A DNA stretch of 64,000 nucleotides from an uncultured Flavobacteriaceae bacterium (GTDB taxonomy: Bacteria; Bacteroidota; Bacteroidia; Flavobacteriales; Flavobacteriaceae), in contig CANMFO010000003.1 of assembly GCA_947497245.1 (NCBI GenBank), forward strand, positions 496,001 to 560,000, given 5' to 3'. The notes under the pieces were generated by a model. It searched no databases and had not been told where the DNA came from. It worked only from the letters and a program-made list of their open reading frames with translations. The stretch's first letter is position 1. Each line of letters opens with the position of its first letter. Of the stretch, positions 1-8,353 are shown piece after piece. The position numbers were made by a program, and so were the translations under genes.

Positions 1-118
1 TCGTTTTGATGAATAGCATAAATTCTTGCATGTTTTTGTTCTTAAATGATTAATACAATGGTTTTCAAGGAATAGTCAAATAAAAGACCAACAAAGGGAC
101 ATTGATCTTTAAAAAAAA

Positions 119-1390
119 TCAATAAGTTTTTAACTTATTGATAATCAATGATCTATAATTCTCATTTATCGGGAGATCCAATGCTTTTTTCAATAGATTC
201 CGCGCAACCTCCGCTTGGTCGTTCAAAAAATGCAATTCGGCCTTTGCCGTGTAGTAGGGTAGGTAGGAAAGCAGAACGGTTTTGTCCTGTATCGCCTCCA
301 ATTCCGCAAGCGCATCCCCAGCGCCTTTTACCTTGGAAACAACAATGGCCCTATTGAGAAGTACAATGGAGGATCTGTCGATTTTGACCAAGTTGTCATA
401 TAGCGACAATATACTTTCCCAATCGGTCGATTTAAAATCTTTGGCGGTGCAATGGTGGGCAGATATGGTGGCCAGAATGTGGTAATTGGACACTTCCCGT
501 TGCGGCATGGAACGTTCTAAATATACGAGCCCCCGGTGCATGAGCGATTTGTCCCATTTCGACCGGTCCTGATGTTCCAGATCAACACTGTTGCCAAATG
601 CATCGGCCCTTGAGGTAAAGCGGGATGCGTTCAAAGACATGAGCGCCAATAGGGCGTGTATCTTGGATTTGTTGACAATGTTGGTGTTTTGGGAAATGAT
701 CTCTGCCAGTCGGATGGCTTCCGCGCAAAGTTCGAAGCGGATAAAACTATTGCCGCTTGAAGCATTGTATCCTTCGTTGAAGAGCAGATAAATGGTTTCC
801 ATGACACTGACCATTCTTTGTCCCAATTCCCTTCCCATGGGAACTTCAAAGGCAATATTGGAATCCCGAATGGTTTTTCTTGCCCGAACAAGCCTTTTGT
901 TGATGCTTTCCTCCGTGCTAAGGAAGGCCTTGGAGATTTCCGGGATACTGAAGCCGCATAATGTTTTGAGGGTAAGTGCAATTTGGGAATCTGTTGAAAT
1001 GGAGGGATGGCAACAGGTGAAGATCATTCGCAATTGGTCATCCTCAATCTCCTTTTCTGTAAAAATGTGGTTCAGTGCGGGTTCAACGGTCCATTCCGAT
1101 TGTAAATACTGTGCCACGACAGAGGAATATTCCCTTTTGTACTTCTCTCGATTGACCAGGTTAACGGCTTTGTACTTGGCCACTTTATAGATCCAGCCGA
1201 CCGGGTTCTGTGGGATGCCCTTATATTCCCATTGCTTTAATGCCTCGAGCATGGCCTCTTGAACCACATCTTCGGCAAGTTCAATGTTGGAAGCTCCAAA
1301 AGTCTTGGTCAGTACCGATACCAGTTTTCCATACTCGTACCTGAACAAGTGGTCTATTTTATCGGAGATACCGGCCTGGCCCTTGGACAT
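119..1390 (-). CDS. ECF42-type RNA polymerase sigma factor with TPR-like C-terminal domain
   Basis: An alternative sigma factor that would redirect RNA polymerase. Region 2 is near residues 15-85 (DVVQEAMLEAL, then GWIYKVAKYKAVN) and region 4 near 130-180 (LTLKTLCGFSIPEISKAF). The protein is about twice the length of an ordinary ECF factor. The extra 230 residues contain LLFNEGYNASSG and helical pairs typical of the DUF6596/TPR-like extension of group ECF42, which is known to replace an anti-sigma factor in control. ECF42 genes normally sit beside DGPF/YCII-domain genes; none lies upstream here, and the downstream side is cut by the window edge. The start MSKGQAG is the only sensible one. It is transcribed in the same direction as the glycosyltransferases, with a 231-base gap in which I see no convincing gene. 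Group assignment is from family knowledge and is fairly secure; the regulon is unknown. Confidence 0.9.
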   Translation of the reverse strand: MSKGQAGISDKIDHLFRYEYGKLVSVLTKTFGASNIELAEDVVQEAMLEALKQWEYKGIPQNPVGWIYKVAKYKAVNLVNREKYKREYSSVVAQYLQSEWTVEPALNHIFTEKEIEDDQLRMIFTCCHPSISTDSQIALTLKTLCGFSIPEISKAFLSTEESINKRLVRARKTIRDSNIAFEVPMGRELGQRMVSVMETIYLLFNEGYNASSGNSFIRFELCAEAIRLAEIISQNTNIVNKSKIHALLALMSLNASRFTSRADAFGNSVDLEHQDRSKWDKSLMHRGLVYLERSMPQREVSNYHILATISAHHCTAKDFKSTDWESILSLYDNLVKIDRSSIVLLNRAIVVSKVKGAGDALAELEAIQDKTVLLSYLPYYTAKAELHFLNDQAEVARNLLKKALDLPINENYRSLIINKLKTY

Positions 1391-1621
1391 TTTTTATTCG
1401 GTTTATCGACTCCCTAATGTAAAGGTTTTAACGGAGAAATTGGCCGTAGGACAAAAAGGGGGTGCCGTGCATAGAAGAAATCCATCCATCAGGGGGCTGC
1501 CCGGGGATTTTGAACGGCAGGGGTAAGGAACGGAAATGCAGAGAACGACTCCTTGGAACCTTTTAAGGGCTAAAAGTTTGGGCGTCGCCACGCCCACCGA
1601 TCTGTTTGAATGGGAATCCGA

Positions 1622-3106
1622 TCAGGCCCTGGCCGTCAGGGATTTAAAGAATACAAAGCCAAAACCCAGGAAGAGCATGAAATGAAAGGGGAAGAGCCCA
1701 AAATCGTTCAAGGGAATCGAGCTGTACATGCCAAAAAGGAAGTAAAGCATCAATGCGGCTTCCAAAATCATATTTGGGGACAGTTTCTTAGCGAGATATT
1801 TGTTGCCCTTCCAGCTTTCCGTAAGGCTGCTGATGTTGAACTTGGGCGTCCTTACAAATTCACTTCGTTTGCCCATATGGCCTTCCAGGACCGCTATGGA
1901 ATTGTGCAGGGAAAAGCCAAGGGCGACCGAGAAAAAGGTAAAGAACAGCTTTATATAGTCCACAAAATTGTCAAAACTACTGCCCTGGATGCTTCTATAG
2001 GTGAACCAATAGCACACAAAAAGGATGATGGTACTGATGATAAAGAAATTAAGTAACGAATAGGCCCAATCGAGATGAACGTACATGTTTTTGATAAACA
2101 TGAAGGGAACGCTCAAAAGGGCCACAATAAAGACGCATAGGAACATGCTGCTGTTCAGCAGGTGCATCACACCGTGGAACTTCGTCTTAAATGAAATGTT
2201 CCTGGCACTGATCACGCTCCAAACCGACTTTCTAAAGTTCTCTGCGCCCCCTTTGTTCCATCTAAATTGTTGGGAACGGGCCGCACTGATCACAACGGGA
2301 AGTTCGGCAGGGGTTTCCACATCTTCCAAATATTTGAACTTCCAATCCTTAAGTTGCGCGCGGTAGCTCAGATCTAAATCTTCGGTAAGGGTATCCCCTT
2401 CCCAGTTCCCGGCATCAAGGATACATTCTTTGCGCCAGATTCCCGCCGTTCCGTTGAAGTTGATGAAGTGCCCCTTGGCATTCCTACCAACCTGCTCCAG
2501 GGTAAAATGGGCGTCCAGGGCAAAGGCCTGGATACGGGTCAATACGGAGTAGTCCCTGTTGATGTGCCCCCATCGGGTCTGTACCACCCCGATTTCCGGA
2601 TCTTTGAAATAGATCACGGTCTTTTTTAACCAGTCGCTATCGGGCAGGAAGTCAGCATCAAAAATGGCGACAAATTCCCCCTTGGCAATTTCCAGTCCCT
2701 CCTTTAAGGCACCTGCCTTAAAACCCTGGCGGTTTTCCCGTCGGATATGCTGAATGTCCAGACCGGTCTCCTGAAGGGTCTTGATCTGTTTTGCCGTTTC
2801 AATTACCGTATCATCGGTGGAATCGTCGAGCACTTGGATCTCTAATTTGCTCTTGGGGTATTCAATCTTGGCAATGTTCTCCAGTAGGCGTTCCATTACA
2901 TATTCCTCATTGTATACCGGCAGTTGAATGGTTACCATGGGAATCTCCTTGGGGTCCATTAGGTTGAATTTGGGAGCGTTCTGGTTACGACGCTTGTAGC
3001 CCAGATAATTCACCAACAGGTTCAATTGGGCCAGGCTGTAGAAAAAAATCAACAACAGCGCAATACTGTAGATGGCAAGGATGATGTAAGCGATTGTTAG
3101 TCCCAT
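1622..3106 (-). CDS. Cellulose synthase-like family 2 glycosyltransferase, integral membrane
   Basis: A processive-type GT2 enzyme of 494 residues. It has an N-terminal membrane helix (residues 3-30), a cytoplasmic GT-A domain (about 55-300) and four or more C-terminal membrane helices (about 310-490). The catalytic signature is complete: DDSTDD, DAD, TEDLDL and QQFRWNKG (the D,D,D,QxxRW pattern). This architecture is shared with CslA-type glucomannan synthases and bacterial glucan synthases, so it probably builds or transfers a beta-linked polysaccharide across the inner membrane; the sugar cannot be told from sequence. It starts 1 base after the stop of the upstream GT2 gene, so the two are surely co-transcribed. 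No PilZ domain or cyclic-di-GMP signature was seen. Confidence 0.9.
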   Translation of the reverse strand: MGLTIAYIILAIYSIALLLIFFYSLAQLNLLVNYLGYKRRNQNAPKFNLMDPKEIPMVTIQLPVYNEEYVMERLLENIAKIEYPKSKLEIQVLDDSTDDTVIETAKQIKTLQETGLDIQHIRRENRQGFKAGALKEGLEIAKGEFVAIFDADFLPDSDWLKKTVIYFKDPEIGVVQTRWGHINRDYSVLTRIQAFALDAHFTLEQVGRNAKGHFINFNGTAGIWRKECILDAGNWEGDTLTEDLDLSYRAQLKDWKFKYLEDVETPAELPVVISAARSQQFRWNKGGAENFRKSVWSVISARNISFKTKFHGVMHLLNSSMFLCVFIVALLSVPFMFIKNMYVHLDWAYSLLNFFIISTIILFVCYWFTYRSIQGSSFDNFVDYIKLFFTFFSVALGFSLHNSIAVLEGHMGKRSEFVRTPKFNISSLTESWKGNKYLAKKLSPNMILEAALMLYFLFGMYSSIPLNDFGLFPFHFMLFLGFGFVFFKSLTARA

Positions 3107-3107
3107 A

Positions 3108-3797
3108 TTATTTCATACTGTATTTAAAAATCCAGCTTAGAATTTTTATGCCCGCAAATATACTACCTTTTACCGTACCGGACACTTTGGATATGCCAAT
3201 TCTTTTCTTGTAACGCACTGGTACTTCGGTATATGCTAGCTTCTTTCTCAGTGCTTTCAATTGCATTTCCACTGTCCACCCATACGTTTTGTCCTCCATT
3301 TCCAGCGACAGCAACTTGTCATACCGTATAGCTCTAAACGGTCCAAGGTCTGTAAATGTTGCCCCAAAGAACAATTTCATGAGCCGTGTTGCCAACCAAT
3401 TTCCGAAAACCTGCTGCGGGGTCATGGACCCTTCCTCCCGTAGTCGTTTTACACGGGCCCCGACAACAAAATCATAACCATTGTTTAAAATGGGGGCCAC
3501 TACTCTGGAGAGTTCCTCCGGATAATCGGAATAGTCCCCATCGATAAATACGATAATGTCGGGTACTTTGGATTGTCGTGCCACGTAATCCATTCCACAC
3601 AGGCAGGCATATCCGTATCCCCTTTTCTTTTCAGTAAGCACTGTAGCCCCCGCGTTACGGGCGTTTCTTTCCGTTTCGTCCGTGGAGTCGTTGTTAACAA
3701 CTATTATCTCGGAAACTGCTTCGGGCAGTTCCTGGACCACCTTGGCGATCGAATCGGCTTCGTTGAATGCGGGAATGATAACCTTGATTTCGTTCAT
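3108..3797 (-). CDS. Family 2 glycosyltransferase, dolichyl/polyprenyl-phosphate sugar synthase type
   Basis: A 229-residue soluble GT2 enzyme of the DPM1/polyprenyl-phosphate glycosyltransferase type. It begins KVIIPAFNEADSIAKVV, has NNDSTDET as nucleotide-binding motif and FIDGDYSDYPEE as the metal-binding DxD region. It lacks the C-terminal membrane helices of the ArnC/GtrB class. The family loads a sugar from a nucleotide donor onto a lipid phosphate, or directly onto an acceptor at the membrane. Its start codon overlaps the stop of the YwqK-like gene by one base (TAATG), and its stop lies one base before the start of the cellulose-synthase-like gene. The three form one transcription unit, plausibly for a surface glycan. 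The specific substrate is not inferable. Confidence 0.88.
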   Translation of the reverse strand: MNEIKVIIPAFNEADSIAKVVQELPEAVSEIIVVNNDSTDETERNARNAGATVLTEKKRGYGYACLCGMDYVARQSKVPDIIVFIDGDYSDYPEELSRVVAPILNNGYDFVVGARVKRLREEGSMTPQQVFGNWLATRLMKLFFGATFTDLGPFRAIRYDKLLSLEMEDKTYGWTVEMQLKALRKKLAYTEVPVRYKKRIGISKVSGTVKGSIFAGIKILSWIFKYSMK

Positions 3798-4282
3798 TAC
3801 TTCAGATCGGATAAACTATTTTCCTTCCTGAAACTACTAAAACTATACCATTCCTTGACTTTTTTTCCATTGCGATATTTTTCGGCCGATGTCAATCTTT
3901 CATCTTGATATTGAAGGCAGTACCCATTCTTGACACCTGCAGAAAGTTGGCATTTGTGGTTTACTTTTCCGTTGCTATCGTAAAACAACCACCAATTGGC
4001 CTTTTTTCCGTTGACATAGTGTCCCTCTTTCACCACTTTTCCGTTTCGATCGTAAAAATACCAATACTTTTCCCTTTTATCGAAGTGATAGGCCCCCTGT
4101 TCGGAAATTCTTCCATTTTGATGATAATATTTCCAATAGCCCATCTTGAGGGTGTTTTTCAGCCAGCCCTCGGCCTTCACCCTACCCGTTTCGTAAAACT
4201 CCTTATGGTACCGGTTCCCCTTGTCGGATGGATTTCCGAAAGTTAAAAGCACGGCGGCCATAACGAACATTTTGGCAATCAT
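3797..4282 (-). CDS. Secreted YwqK/MORN-repeat protein
   Basis: A 161-residue protein with a short N-terminal hydrophobic segment (MIAKMFVMAAVLLTFG) followed by about five MORN-variant repeats of the form YxxGxVKxEGxWxN (for example FYETGRVKAEGWLKN and YYHQNGRISEQGAY). Databases often label this type 'toxin-antitoxin system YwqK family antitoxin', but no toxin partner is present and the label is not informative. MORN-type repeats form an extended beta-sheet surface and are common in flavobacterial exported proteins of unknown role. It is the first gene of the unit with two glycosyltransferases, so a role in glycan assembly or display is possible but only inferred. Confidence 0.8.
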   Translation of the reverse strand: MIAKMFVMAAVLLTFGNPSDKGNRYHKEFYETGRVKAEGWLKNTLKMGYWKYYHQNGRISEQGAYHFDKREKYWYFYDRNGKVVKEGHYVNGKKANWWLFYDSNGKVNHKCQLSAGVKNGYCLQYQDERLTSAEKYRNGKKVKEWYSFSSFRKENSLSDLK

Positions 4283-4370
4283 GGGGTAGCTTTTTAGAAT
4301 CTGTCGGATGTATGGGCGCCAACTAACATTATTTTAGAACTTTTGGGGGCATCTTTAAAAACGCCCTGGG

Positions 4371-5954
4371 TTATTTCTTGTTCACCATCTCCATCAGGTC
4401 CACATCGTTGCCCAAAAGGACCTCAGTGGGATTGATACGGCCTTCCAAGGGTCCGTTTTCCAATTTCAGGACCCCACGAGGGCAAACCGCGGAACAGATC
4501 CCACATCCCACGCAACTGGATCGGATGATGTTCTCCCCCTTTTGGGCATAGGCACGAACATCGATTCCCTGTTCGCAATAGGTAGAGCAGTTTCCACAAG
4601 AAATACATTGACCGCCATTGGTCGTGATCCGAAACCTTGATTTAAATCGCTGGACAAAACCGAGGTAGGCCGCTAAGGGGCATCCGAAACGGCACCAGAC
4701 CCTGTTGCCAAAAATAGGATAGAACCCGGTTCCGATCACCCCCGCAAAAACGGCACCGATCATGGTGCTATAGGTATTTTGAACGCCTGAAGTCTTGAGC
4801 CCCAAGACCGTCCCCGTTTCGGAGAAGAAGCTGTACAGCGTCATAAGGGTCATCGCCACCGCAAAGACCAGGACACCATGGATCAACCAGCGTTCCACCT
4901 TCCATGAAAAAAGCGATTTGCTGGAGTGCTGTCGATAGGGGTCGCCCAGGGTTTCGGCCAGTCCCCCGCAACCGCAGACCCAGGAACAGTACCATCTTTT
5001 TCCAAAAAAGTAGACCATTACCGGTACGATCACCAAGGTAAGCACAATGCCCCAAACCAATATGAACAGGCCTATTCCACCACTGTTCGTCAATTCCCTT
5101 AAATTCCACTGGAAGAAGAAATCGTAGTCCAGCGGAAAGGCATTTTTGAAATCATAATAGGGCATTTGTAAACGCACCATGATCTCGGGAATCAAAAATG
5201 CAAAGACGATCTGGAAGAACAGCACCGAGGTCGTACGGACCACCTGGTACACATTGTGACGGTATTTGATATACATCCGGACGGCCATGACGGTCATGAC
5301 CACGCAGTACATGAAACCGTATACGAACCAGTGCCCGGCCGGATTTCCACTGAGGCTTTCGCTTATGGGATCCACCAGATAGGTCCAATTTACGGCATAT
5401 TGCGGGGCAAAATAAAGCACGACATAGAAAGCGACCAAAAAGAAGAAAACCAACCAGGCGATCCAACCCCTATTGGTGGAATTCTCGAGATAGATACCGT
5501 TGTTTTTGATACCCTTCTTGCCCAGCAAGACCACATTGGGCAGAATAAACATCAGGGCACCGACAATGCCCAATCCAAAGGTCAAAAACCACATGAGCCC
5601 CTTGTTGTGGACAATGAAGCCATTACCCGATTTTTTTCCTATCAGCAGGGCCATATCGTTGGGCTTGGTATAGATGATTTTTTTGTACTCCTTGTTCTTC
5701 CGGTATTGGGAATTGGCGGTTTCCAAGGCCGTCGTGACCAGTGGTGACAGGGCGGGCATACCTTCGAATTCCTTTCCCACTACACTGTTTTGCATGGCTT
5801 GGACAAAAAGTTCGCTTTTGGCAAACCCTTGTTCCTCGGCCATTTGCCCAAAGCTCGCACGCTCTACTTTAAAGGTGCCGATTACCGGAAGTGCGGTAAA
5901 TATGGCCAAGCCCACTAAAAAGATGACAAGGCCCGTATTTTTTATTGCTTTCAT
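4371..5954 (-). CDS. Membrane-bound polyferredoxin (NapH/NosR-like 4Fe-4S protein)
   Basis: A 527-residue integral membrane iron-sulfur protein with about eight membrane helices. Residues 320-345 hold a NapH/CcoG-like WYCSWVCGCGG motif. The C-terminus has two ferredoxin clusters, CISCGNCSTYCEQG and CVGCGICSAVCPRG, each a CxxCxxCxxxC set, so two 4Fe-4S clusters are expected on the cytoplasmic side. The N-terminal 130 residues (one helix plus a periplasmic loop) are not recognised. It lies 60 bases downstream of the FAD oxidoreductase gene and is likely co-transcribed with it. Together they could form an electron-transfer module between NAD(P)H and a membrane or periplasmic acceptor. The terminal partner is not identified; NosR- or RnfC-specific domains are absent. 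Confidence 0.85.
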   Translation of the reverse strand: MKAIKNTGLVIFLVGLAIFTALPVIGTFKVERASFGQMAEEQGFAKSELFVQAMQNSVVGKEFEGMPALSPLVTTALETANSQYRKNKEYKKIIYTKPNDMALLIGKKSGNGFIVHNKGLMWFLTFGLGIVGALMFILPNVVLLGKKGIKNNGIYLENSTNRGWIAWLVFFFLVAFYVVLYFAPQYAVNWTYLVDPISESLSGNPAGHWFVYGFMYCVVMTVMAVRMYIKYRHNVYQVVRTTSVLFFQIVFAFLIPEIMVRLQMPYYDFKNAFPLDYDFFFQWNLRELTNSGGIGLFILVWGIVLTLVIVPVMVYFFGKRWYCSWVCGCGGLAETLGDPYRQHSSKSLFSWKVERWLIHGVLVFAVAMTLMTLYSFFSETGTVLGLKTSGVQNTYSTMIGAVFAGVIGTGFYPIFGNRVWCRFGCPLAAYLGFVQRFKSRFRITTNGGQCISCGNCSTYCEQGIDVRAYAQKGENIIRSSCVGCGICSAVCPRGVLKLENGPLEGRINPTEVLLGNDVDLMEMVNKK

Positions 5955-6014
5955 TTGATATGCTATAAGGTGACAGGTCTCGGTGTTGCCCGACCTGATG
6001 GTTTTAAACAGTGA

Positions 6015-7364
6015 TTAGGCAGTAGTGAAAATTCGTTTCCAACTTTTTTTCCTGGGGGTGATGTCTCTACCCAATTCGGAATTGAACTTGGCTACAATTT
6101 CAGCTTCGTACTGGGCATAGAACTCCGGGTCGAAATTGGCATCCCTTAGGTGCTCCATAACATGGTCCACACTCCGTTTTTCCGTTAACCACCGATCGAA
6201 GCATCGGTGCCGCATTCGGATTCCAAAGGTATTGATGCCCAAAAACTGGTTGTTCGCGGTATCAAAGGCCACGGTGATACAGATCTTTTCCTTGGCATGC
6301 CGCCAGTGGAAGTGCCGCTCGTTTTCTTTCATGCCCCGCTCGCTGAACACCCAGCCATAGGTCTGGTATTCGATATCCAGGAACTTGGCGGAGTTGAACC
6401 AATGACCGGGACGGTATTCCCTTTTCTTACCGCACAAGGTCTGGGCCAGTGCCTCGCCCATCATTCTTCCGGTATACCAGACCGCTTCTATGGGCCTGCG
6501 ATTTCCAATGGCAGTGTGCTGTTCGGCACAGTCGCCAATAGCATAAATGTCTTCAATATTGGTCTCCAGGTACCGGTTCACTTTCACCCCTCTGCCCAGT
6601 TCAATACCGGAATCCCTTAGGAAATCGATATTGGGTGAGACCCCGGCCGTCAATCCGACCATATCACAGGGGATCTCCTCCCCGGTCTCCTGAACGACCA
6701 CGGCCCGTGCCCGGCCATTTTCATCGGCCAGGATCTCTCCTAGGTTTGCCCCCAATCGAAGATCGATATGGTGCTCCAGGATATGTTCGTTGATCATTTG
6801 GCTCTCCCCACCGGGCAGTACCCCATCCCAAAAACTGTTCTCACGTACCAAAAAAGTGACCGGAATGTCCCTGCTGCGCAACATTTCGGCCAATTCGATC
6901 CCGATGAGCCCGCCTCCGACGATGACGGCACGCTTACAGCTTAGGTTGTTGGGGGCATTGGCTTCCAATTGGTCGAGATCTTGTTTGGAATACATTCCCT
7001 GGACGCCCAGAAGGTCTTGTCCCGGCCAACCAAATTTACTGGGTTTCGAACCCGTGGCAACCACTAGTTTGTCATATGCGATTTCCCTTCCATCCTGTAG
7101 CAGCAATTTTTTATGGGGATGGTCCACTTGGGTGACATAACCTTTCACCAAATCAATACGGTTCTTTTTCCAGAACCAGTTTTCGTAGGGCTGTGTGTGC
7201 TCAAATTTCATATGGCCCATATAAACGTACATTAGGGCCGTGCGGGAAAAGAAATAATCGGTCTCGGTGGAAACGATGGTGATTTTTTTATCGGATAGCT
7301 TTCGGACATGACGGGCGACCGTAACCCCAGATATGCCATTGCCGATAATAACGATATGTTCCAT
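6015..7364 (-). CDS. NAD(P)/FAD-dependent pyridine nucleotide-disulfide-type oxidoreductase
   Basis: A 449-residue flavoprotein with the two dinucleotide-binding folds of this family. The FAD site is at the N-terminus (IVIIGNGISGVTVARHV), the NAD(P)H site is near residue 150 (VIVGGGLIGIELAEML), and the second FAD motif is DIYAIGDCAE near 275. No CxxxxC redox-active disulfide is visible, so it resembles NADH-dependent rubredoxin/ferredoxin/nitrite reductase flavin subunits more than lipoamide dehydrogenase. The last 110 residues (WFNSAKFLDIEYQTYGWVF) are an extension special to this subgroup. It is the leading gene of a pair with the polyferredoxin and is divergent from the DUF547 gene across a 241-base region with a palindrome. 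A role in passing electrons from NAD(P)H to the polyferredoxin is inferred. Confidence 0.88.
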   Translation of the reverse strand: MEHIVIIGNGISGVTVARHVRKLSDKKITIVSTETDYFFSRTALMYVYMGHMKFEHTQPYENWFWKKNRIDLVKGYVTQVDHPHKKLLLQDGREIAYDKLVVATGSKPSKFGWPGQDLLGVQGMYSKQDLDQLEANAPNNLSCKRAVIVGGGLIGIELAEMLRSRDIPVTFLVRENSFWDGVLPGGESQMINEHILEHHIDLRLGANLGEILADENGRARAVVVQETGEEIPCDMVGLTAGVSPNIDFLRDSGIELGRGVKVNRYLETNIEDIYAIGDCAEQHTAIGNRRPIEAVWYTGRMMGEALAQTLCGKKREYRPGHWFNSAKFLDIEYQTYGWVFSERGMKENERHFHWRHAKEKICITVAFDTANNQFLGINTFGIRMRHRCFDRWLTEKRSVDHVMEHLRDANFDPEFYAQYEAEIVAKFNSELGRDITPRKKSWKRIFTTA

Positions 7365-7484
7365 GTATATGATGTTGGTAGTTGCGAATTGTGTCGTTCC
7401 CCTGGGTGAGAACTTAATTTATGTGTTTAATTTAGAAAGAATTTAAATATGAACCTATTCTGTAAGGTTTGTGCGCCGCTTTCG

Positions 7485-7499
7485 AACGGCTAAGCCGTT
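7485..7499. repeat. Perfect palindrome in the divergent intergenic region
   Basis: AACGGCTAAGCCGTT is a 7+1+7 inverted repeat, perfect over 15 bases. It lies between the start codons of the FAD oxidoreductase gene and the DUF547 gene, about 46 bases upstream of the -7 element for the DUF547 gene. It has no T tract, so it is not a terminator. Its position suits a dimeric regulator controlling both directions. No local regulator gene is visible. Confidence 0.5.
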
Positions 7500-7544
7500 G
7501 ATTTATAAAATCTTAAATAAATCATAAAACTTTATATTGGACTG

Positions 7545-7552
7545 TAGGTTTG
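7545..7552 (+). promoter_or_regulatory. Candidate -7 element for the DUF547 gene
   Basis: TAGGTTTG is an exact match to the Bacteroidota -7 consensus TAnnTTTG. Transcription would begin near 7558, giving a leader of roughly 48 bases. No clear TTTG -33 element is present at the usual 19-base spacing, so the promoter may need an activator, perhaps acting at the palindrome at 7485-7499. Confidence 0.5.
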
Positions 7553-7605
7553 TAAAAACCATCCCGACCTAGGCGTCATGTTAACAATGGCAAAACCAAG
7601 AAATT

Positions 7606-8328
7606 ATGAAAAAGAGACTGTATATCTTCATGACCCTGTCCATAGGGATTCTTTCTTTTGGGTACGGACAAGGTACTTCCGGGTTTTTTGATCAAACCGA
7701 TGCCTTCCTAAAGGCCCATGTCAAGAATGGACGGGTGGCCTATAAAGATATCAAGGCCGATCCCGAGGAGCTGGACCACCTGTTGGAAATGGCCAAAAGT
7801 ATTTCCGTTTCCAAAGAGGATGCCGCGGAGTACCAGGCCTTTTGGATCAACGGGTACAATCTTTCAGTGATCAAAGGGGTACTGGACCACTACCCCCTGA
7901 AATCGCCCCTGGATGTAGCCGGATTTTTTGATAAGACCAAATACGATATCGGGGGTACCAGCATTACCTTGAACGATATCGAAAACAAGTTGCTGCGGGG
8001 AAACTTTCCCGATGAGCCCCGTTTTCATTTTGTACTGGTATGTGCCGGATTGGGTTGCCCTCCCATTATCGATATGGCCTATAGGCCGGCTACCCTGGAT
8101 GCCCAGTTGGAAAAACAGACCAAAAAGGCCCTGAACGATCCCAATTTCATCCGGACGAACAAGAACCGGGTAAAGATTTCCCAGATTTTCGAATGGTACA
8201 AGGGAGATTTCACCCAAAATGGAAATAGCCTGGTCGATTTTATCAATGGTTACAAAACCGAAAAATTGCCAGAAAAGGCAAAAGTGTCCTATTATCCCTA
8301 CGATTGGACATTGAACGAAATGAAATAA
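7606..8328 (+). CDS. Secreted DUF547 protein
   Basis: A 240-residue exported protein with a signal peptide (residues 1-21, ending SFGYGQ) and a DUF547 domain over most of the mature part. Typical family marks are visible: AFWINGYNLSVIKGVL near residue 80, ENKLLRGNFPDEPRFHFVLVCAGLGCPPI near 130-155, and the closing YYPYDWTLNEMK. The family keeps a conserved Cys and His in the LVCAGLGCP region, suggesting a hydrolase or transferase fold, but its biochemical function is unknown. It begins an operon with the outer-membrane barrel 25 bases downstream. A second, lipoprotein DUF547 gene is at 18548-19273 in a different setting. Start chosen at MKKRLYIF because it gives a clean signal peptide. Confidence 0.85.
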   Translation: MKKRLYIFMTLSIGILSFGYGQGTSGFFDQTDAFLKAHVKNGRVAYKDIKADPEELDHLLEMAKSISVSKEDAAEYQAFWINGYNLSVIKGVLDHYPLKSPLDVAGFFDKTKYDIGGTSITLNDIENKLLRGNFPDEPRFHFVLVCAGLGCPPIIDMAYRPATLDAQLEKQTKKALNDPNFIRTNKNRVKISQIFEWYKGDFTQNGNSLVDFINGYKTEKLPEKAKVSYYPYDWTLNEMK

Positions 8329-8353
8329 TGCACATTACCTAAAAACTAAAATT

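Noticed and set aside
1-118. Possible partner gene or regulatory RNA at the left edge
   Set aside because: The stretch is AT-rich with stops in all frames and no stable hairpin; nothing can be supported.
1403-1597. 64-residue minus frame between the glycosyltransferase and sigma factor genes
   Set aside because: No signal, domain or promoter; composition looks like random intergenic sequence.
3797-4282. Toxin-antitoxin system suggested by the usual YwqK label
   Set aside because: No toxin gene is adjacent; the gene sits in a unit with glycosyltransferases, and the repeats are plain MORN variants behind a signal sequence.
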